Shown here piece after piece: positions 60,089 to 64,000 of a DNA stretch of 64,000 bases. Position numbers and translations under genes: made by a program. The notes under the pieces were generated by a model. That model saw only the letters and a list, made by a program, of their open reading frames with translations. It did not search any database and was not told the DNA's origin. This DNA comes from Mycobacterium barrassiae (GTDB lineage Bacteria > Actinomycetota > Actinomycetes > Mycobacteriales > Mycobacteriaceae): contig NZ_JACKUK010000014.1 of NCBI RefSeq assembly GCF_025822765.1, forward strand, positions 1-64,000, in the 5' to 3' direction. Every line of letters starts with the position of its first letter. Positions within the stretch are counted from its first letter, which is position 1.

Positions 60089-61076
60089 TCGGTTTCAGCG
60101 GCCGGTGTTCGATCAGGTCGCGAATGCCGTTGGCGCCGAGGCGTTCCCGGAAGGCGCGCACGGTGTAGCCGATGACCGTCGCGTCGGTGCGTGCCCGCAC
60201 CGTCGCCGAGCGCGGCAGGTGGAACACCGGGCCGATCTCGCCGAGGTAGTCGCCGGCCTTGGCGACCTTCTGGAGTTCCTCACCGCCGGTGGGTAATTCG
60301 CGGATGATCTCTAGCTCGCCATCGGCGACGACGTAGATCAGGTCACCCATCGTGCCCTGTTCGAACAACACCTCGCCGGCTTCCAATTCGACGGTGTCGG
60401 GGGGCCGCTCCGTCGAGGCGAACTCGGGAACGAGCTCGACGACACGGTCGGCCAACGGCAGAATCCTGCTGTCGTGGGTCGCCACCACCACCATCCGATC
60501 GCCGCTGGCGAGTTCCCGGATGAGGCGCAGCACCTCCTCGACCTGGATGAAATCGAGGTGCGCGGTGGGCTCATCGGCCAAGATCAGCGGGGGATCGAGC
60601 GCAATCGCACGCGCGACCGCGACCCGTTGCTGTTGGCCGCCGCTGAGATCGCCCGGCCGATGAGATACCCGGTCCTCCAGCCCGACGCGCGAAAGCAGCT
60701 GTCCCGCGCGTTTGCGTGCCGCGCGCCGGGGTTGGCCCGCCGCCAGCAGCGGCACCATGACGTTCTCCAGTGCGGTCAGGCTCGGCACGAGATTGAACGC
60801 CTGAAAGACGATGCCGACGGTCTCGCGGCGGTATTTCGACAGCTCGTGTCCCGTCAGCGACGTCACATCGACATCGCCGAATTTGATTGCGCCCGAGGTG
60901 GGCTTCAAGATGCCGCCGAGACACGACAACAGCGTCGTCTTTCCGCACCCGCTGGGCCCCATCAGAATCACGAGCGAGCCGGCGGACACATCGAGGTTGA
61001 AACCGTTGATGGGGCGGACGGTGTCGGCGCGACCCTTGTACTCAACCACCAGGTTCTGAATGCTGAGATCGCCCAC
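60069..61076 (-). CDS. ABC transporter ATP-binding protein fused to a cyclic-nucleotide-binding domain
   Basis: A 335-residue protein (Rv0073-like). Residues 1 to about 220 form a MacB/LolD-type ATPase with Walker A GPSGCGKT (Gly40-Thr47), the signature LSGGQQQR, Walker B LILADEPTAHLD and the H-loop ATHD. Residues about 228-325 are a cNMP-binding-like domain (EAGEVLFEQGTMGDLIYVVADGELEII in part, GDYLGEIGPVFHLPRSATVRARTDA). This suggests control of transport by a nucleotide or related ligand. ATG 61076 is 3 nt from the upstream permease gene. The substrate is unknown; the glutamine label in databases is not supported by the sequence. Confidence 0.88.
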   Translation of the reverse strand: MGDLSIQNLVVEYKGRADTVRPINGFNLDVSAGSLVILMGPSGCGKTTLLSCLGGILKPTSGAIKFGDVDVTSLTGHELSKYRRETVGIVFQAFNLVPSLTALENVMVPLLAAGQPRRAARKRAGQLLSRVGLEDRVSHRPGDLSGGQQQRVAVARAIALDPPLILADEPTAHLDFIQVEEVLRLIRELASGDRMVVVATHDSRILPLADRVVELVPEFASTERPPDTVELEAGEVLFEQGTMGDLIYVVADGELEIIRELPTGGEELQKVAKAGDYLGEIGPVFHLPRSATVRARTDATVIGYTVRAFRERLGANGIRDLIEHRPLKPTSSVPD

Positions 61077-61079
61077 GGC

Positions 61080-62129
61080 TCAGGGACCTCCGAACGCGAT
61101 GGCCGGGTCGACCGAGACCGCCCGGTGCAGCCCTGTCGCGCTGGCAATGAGGCCGATCACGATGGCGAGCACGGGAAGCGCGATGAACGCCTGGACGGGA
61201 ATGATGACCTGCATCGGGAACAGCGGCCCGAGCAACAGCGAAAGTCCGGCCCCCACAAGCGCCGCCAGCAGCGCAACGATGACCGCCTGCAGCGCGAGCC
61301 CGGCGGCGATGCTCTTGGTGGAGACTCCAATCGCCTTGAACACCGCGAAATCTCGCAGCCGCTCGAGCGCCGACAGATAGATCACCGATCCCACAACCAG
61401 AGCAGCGACCACCCACAGCAGAATGGCCACGATCGTGATCGAGTTCACGGCAACTTTCAACGGGCGCAACAGATCTTCGACCGCGCCCGCACGGTCGATC
61501 ACGCGGTAGCCGGCGGGCGGCTGCTCGAGCGTGCCGCGCAGCCCGATGGATGCCACCAGCGGCTCGCCACCGTAGACAAGCTGCTGTGCGCCCTCGGTGG
61601 TGAGGAACACGTTGGGCAGGTTGGCCAGCGCAGTGGAGTTCTCCACGATGCCGACGATACGCAGCGTGCGCGAGGCGATCTCGACCTCCTCGCCGATCCC
61701 TCGGCCGAGGGTGCTCGACACCGCCACCTCGTCACGCGTCGACGGTGGGCGCCCCTCGGTCACCTCGGGCATGCCGGGCCCGTTCTCGGGAGCGCCGAAG
61801 ATGTCCACGTTGCGCGTCGAGCCGTCCAGTGTGGCGGTACCGCCCGCGTAGGCCAGGGGAGCGGCCGCGTCCACCCCGGGAGCCTGCGCGACTCTGCGCA
61901 ACTCCACCGGGGCGAACGGCGTCGCCCCGACAAACGGACCCGACGCACCAGCCTTGACGAGAAACAGGTCGACACCGAGGGAGTCGACGGTCTTGTCCGC
62001 TTCGACCCGGAACCCGTTGGCCAGACCGGTCAGAACGAGGGTCATCGCGAAGATGATGGCGGTGGACAGGATCGCGATGACGAATCGCCGTCGTCGCCAC
62101 TGCATGTCGCGCAGCGCGGCCATCAGCAT
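61080..62129 (-). CDS. FtsX-family ABC transporter permease
   Basis: A 349-residue permease (Rv0072-like) with four transmembrane segments: residues about 16-40 (FVIAILSTAIIFAMTLVLTGL), about 220-250 (ITIVAILLWVVAALVVGSVI), about 270-300 ([22 protein letters not shown]) and about 310-335. A large extracytoplasmic MacB-type domain (residues about 45-215) lies between the first and second. It forms an operon with the ATPase 3 nt downstream. Such transporters move lipids, lipoproteins or peptides or act as mechanotransmitters. The start is ATG 62129 or 62123. Confidence 0.87.
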   Translation of the reverse strand: MLMAALRDMQWRRRRFVIAILSTAIIFAMTLVLTGLANGFRVEADKTVDSLGVDLFLVKAGASGPFVGATPFAPVELRRVAQAPGVDAAAPLAYAGGTATLDGSTRNVDIFGAPENGPGMPEVTEGRPPSTRDEVAVSSTLGRGIGEEVEIASRTLRIVGIVENSTALANLPNVFLTTEGAQQLVYGGEPLVASIGLRGTLEQPPAGYRVIDRAGAVEDLLRPLKVAVNSITIVAILLWVVAALVVGSVIYLSALERLRDFAVFKAIGVSTKSIAAGLALQAVIVALLAALVGAGLSLLLGPLFPMQVIIPVQAFIALPVLAIVIGLIASATGLHRAVSVDPAIAFGGP

Positions 62130-62203
62130 GGCGGCGACGTTACCGACGCCGACACGTTCGCGGGACAGGTTTGGCTTGGATGTGACCTTCTACGCCGTGA
62201 CTT

Positions 62204-62767
62204 CTACGCTGTGACCCTGCCGACGACCTCGACCAACGCATTACAGAATGCGGGCAGATCATCGGGCTTACGGCTGGAAACCAATGTGTTTGGGCCGCGC
62301 GAGCATTCGACGACTTCGTTGTCGACCCAATTCGCACCGGCATTGACGAGGTCGGTCTTGACGCTGGGCCACGAGGTCATCGTCCGCCCGCGCACCACGT
62401 CGGCCTCCACCAGCGTCCAAGGCCCGTGGCAGATGACCGCGACGGGTTTGCCCGTGTCGAAGAAGCTCTTGGCGAAGGCGACAGCGTCGGCGTTCGTGCG
62501 CAGAAAGTCCGGATTGGCAACGCCGCCCGGGAGCACCAACGCCGCGTAATCCGATGCGGAAACGGCGTTGGCGGCCTTGTCGGCCTCAAACGTGTCGGCG
62601 GGAGTGAGGTGGTTGAACGCCTGAACCTTGCCGACTTCCGTCGACACGAGTTCGGGTGTGCCGCCCGCGTCCTGTACGGCCTTCCACGGTTCGGTCAGCT
62701 CGACCTGTTCGACGCCCTCGGTGGCCACCAAAAACGCTATTTTCTTGCCACTCAGTGAACTTGCCAT
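62204..62767 (-). CDS. DJ-1/PfpI family protein (type 1 GATase-like)
   Basis: A 187-residue PfpI/YhbO-type protein. The nucleophile Cys113 is in VICHGPW with His114 next to it, and the partner Glu17 is in FLVATEGVEQVE. LVLPGGVANPDFLR and TSWPSVKTDLVNAGA are family segments. Proteins of this type act as stress-related hydrolases, deglycases or chaperone-like proteins; the exact reaction is disputed. ATG 62767 has a GAGGA box upstream. It appears monocistronic. Confidence 0.88.
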   Translation of the reverse strand: MASSLSGKKIAFLVATEGVEQVELTEPWKAVQDAGGTPELVSTEVGKVQAFNHLTPADTFEADKAANAVSASDYAALVLPGGVANPDFLRTNADAVAFAKSFFDTGKPVAVICHGPWTLVEADVVRGRTMTSWPSVKTDLVNAGANWVDNEVVECSRGPNTLVSSRKPDDLPAFCNALVEVVGRVTA

Positions 62768-62953
62768 TGATTATCGTCCTCCGAAATTGTTGCCTTCCTC
62801 ACGCGCATACCCGGCGTAGTGAGCAGCAAACCGGGGACCCTACGTCGGTACACTCGTACCAGAGTCAGCCACCGTGGCCTGACGTTTGTTATCGCCGTAT
62901 CGCGCTTTCACCGACGAGCTGCGCGTGTGAGCACGAAACGAAGGACGACGAGC

Positions 62954-63115
62954 ATGACTGCATTGCAGGACTGGCTCAGCGAGCGCCCCGTGAATCCGCT
63001 GAATCCGCGAAATCTCAAGGCGTTGATTCGCGACGCCTTGCGGGGCGGTCCCAGCGACGAGCCTGAAATCCGTACCGAACCCACCCTGATGGGGCGGGGC
63101 CGAGAGCGCTGCTGA
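62954..63115 (+). CDS. Small hypothetical protein (53 aa)
   Basis: A 53-residue ORF from ATG 62954 with AAGGA about 10 nt upstream, giving MTALQDWLSERPVNPLNPRN then a basic helix (LKALIRDALRGG) and a polar C-terminus. No family is recognised. Codon choice is GC-rich at third positions, like its neighbours. It fills the gap between the PfpI gene and the convergent P55 gene with 9 nt to spare. An upstream in-frame GTG (62927) is possible. It may be real but needs support from other species. Confidence 0.45.
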   Translation: MTALQDWLSERPVNPLNPRNLKALIRDALRGGPSDEPEIRTEPTLMGRGRERC

Positions 63116-63124
63116 GCTCCGGTG

Positions 63125-64000
63125 TCAGTCTGGGCGGTGGTGGCCGCGCGGCTGCTCCAGCCGGGCCGTCTCGTCGGCGGCCTGACCCGATATCGCCTGG
63201 GTAGGCGCCTCGAAGGCCCGTGTCGGGTTGTCGTCGGCGGGTGAGCCGACGGCTGCCCGGTGCGGGGTGGCGTCCACCGCTTCGGTCATCGGCTCATCGG
63301 CGTGCTCATGGCGGCCGCTGATCAGCAGCGCGAGCAGCGCACCGATCACGCACACAACCGCCGTGATCTTGAAGATTTCTCCGTACTGCATCACGTAGGC
63401 CTCGACGGAGGCCTGCGCGAGCCGCGTGGTCTCGGCAGCAAATCGGCCAGCGGGGGTGTCGGCGTTGGCGGGCGGCAGCGCCGCCAGGCGTTCCTGCAGG
63501 TACTGGTTGAACTTGTAGAGTCCCCACGCCGAGAGTGCCGCGAGACCGATCAGCATGCCGATCATGCGCGCGACCACGACCGCAGCGGACGCGATGCCGT
63601 GCTGAGCGGCAGGCACCACCCGCAGGGTCGCCGACGTCAATGGGCCGATGACCAGGCCAAGACCCAGGCCGGCGATCACAAGGTCGGTATCCAGCATGGG
63701 CAACGTGATGAATCCGAGGTCGTGATGGGAGGACAGCACATCGGCACGCCACCCCGCGACCAGGTAGTAGCCGCCGGCAGCGATCAGCAGTCCCGCACAC
63801 GCGACGATCCGGTCGCCGACCTTGGTGGCGATCCAACCGCCAAGCAGGGCACCGATCGGGAGCGCGACCAGGAAGCGCAGGAGGAGGAAGGCGGCCTGGT
63901 TCTGGTCCTGGTTGAGTACGCCCTGGCCGAACAGCTCGACGTTCACCAGGGTCACCATCAGCGCCGCGCCCGCGACCAGGGAGGCACCCAGGGCGGCGAG
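63125..64000 (-). CDS. MFS efflux pump P55 (C-terminal part, runs off the window)
   Basis: The C-terminal about 290 residues of a DHA2/EmrB-type multidrug transporter; the frame stays open to the right edge. About six helices are visible ([90 protein letters not shown]). The [12 protein letters not shown] and [19 protein letters not shown] segments closely match M. tuberculosis P55 (Rv1410c), which lies next to ribG there. A hydrophilic tail of about 65 residues follows. In other mycobacteria lprG precedes P55 in an operon; that gene would be just outside this window. Confidence 0.88.
   Translation of the reverse strand, partial: LAALGASLVAGAALMVTLVNVELFGQGVLNQDQNQAAFLLLRFLVALPIGALLGGWIATKVGDRIVACAGLLIAAGGYYLVAGWRADVLSSHHDLGFITLPMLDTDLVIAGLGLGLVIGPLTSATLRVVPAAQHGIASAAVVVARMIGMLIGLAALSAWGLYKFNQYLQERLAALPPANADTPAGRFAAETTRLAQASVEAYVMQYGEIFKITAVVCVIGALLALLISGRHEHADEPMTEAVDATPHRAAVGSPADDNPTRAFEAPTQAISGQAADETARLEQPRGHHRPD

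Overview
The window is a high-GC chromosomal segment from a mycobacterium, most likely a Mycolicibacterium-type non-tuberculous species. Gene order matches two blocks known from M. tuberculosis, here joined: the Rv2570-Rv2532 block (YjbR, transglutaminase/ligase cluster, rarA, yjbQ, alaS, ruvX, mltG, aroE, prepilin peptidase, aroC-K-B-Q, pepQ, efp, nusB) and the Rv1379-Rv1410 block (pyrR-B-C, carAB, pyrF, mihF, gmk, rpoZ, coaBC, metK, priA, fmt, rsmB, rpe, ribD, P55). GTG starts are frequent and 1-8 nt stop/start overlaps are common. I see no rRNA, tRNA, CRISPR array or complete insertion sequence.

Layout. 0.1-8.5 kb: a YjbR-like gene faces away from a tightly overlapping four-gene operon encoding a transglutaminase fused to a DUF2126 ligase-like domain, a circularly permuted ATP-grasp/alpha-E protein, a second transglutaminase and a zinc metallopeptidase. 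This is the most interesting system here; it resembles a peptide-synthesis or peptide-tagging system predicted only from comparative genomics. 8.5-11.2 kb: a minus-strand accessory operon (ASCH, SDR, NTF2-like, SDR). 11.2-15.2 kb: DUF3097, rarA, an ArsR/AHSA1 pair with an apparent operator, a GlsB-like membrane protein and YjbQ. 15.3-21.5 kb: alaS-ruvX-mltG-aroE, then an EamA exporter on the other strand. 21.5-23.6 kb: prepilin peptidase, a frameshifted NTF2-like gene, DUF3237 and a TetR regulator.

23.6-31.2 kb: shikimate genes aroC-aroK-aroB-aroQ, two minus-strand membrane proteins, then pepQ-efp-nusB and a conserved partner. 31.2-33.6 kb: a monooxygenase and a beta-lactamase-fold hydrolase sit at the joint between the two blocks. 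33.7-42.3 kb: the complete pyrimidine operon pyrR-B-C-(PH-like)-carA-carB-pyrF, preceded by a classical PyrR-binding RNA element that ends at the pyrR ribosome binding site. 42.3-47.9 kb: a DUF2330 protein, a long structured leader, mihF, gmk, rpoZ, coaBC and metK. 48-51 kb: a Baeyer-Villiger-type monooxygenase, an NTF2-like protein and a hormone-sensitive-lipase-type esterase. 50.9-60.1 kb: lysoplasmalogenase-like, a motor-dead priA, DUF2207-lemA, fmt, rsmB, rpe and ribD. 60.1-64 kb: an ABC ATPase with a fused cyclic-nucleotide-binding domain and its FtsX-type permease, a DJ-1/PfpI protein, a 53-codon ORF, and the C-terminal part of the P55 efflux pump running off the right edge.

Functionally the window is mainly housekeeping: aromatic amino acid, pyrimidine, CoA, SAM and riboflavin biosynthesis plus translation and replication-restart functions. 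Small accessory redox and detoxification operons are interspersed. A near-identical palindromic intergenic element occurs twice, at tetR/aroC and at metK/monooxygenase.
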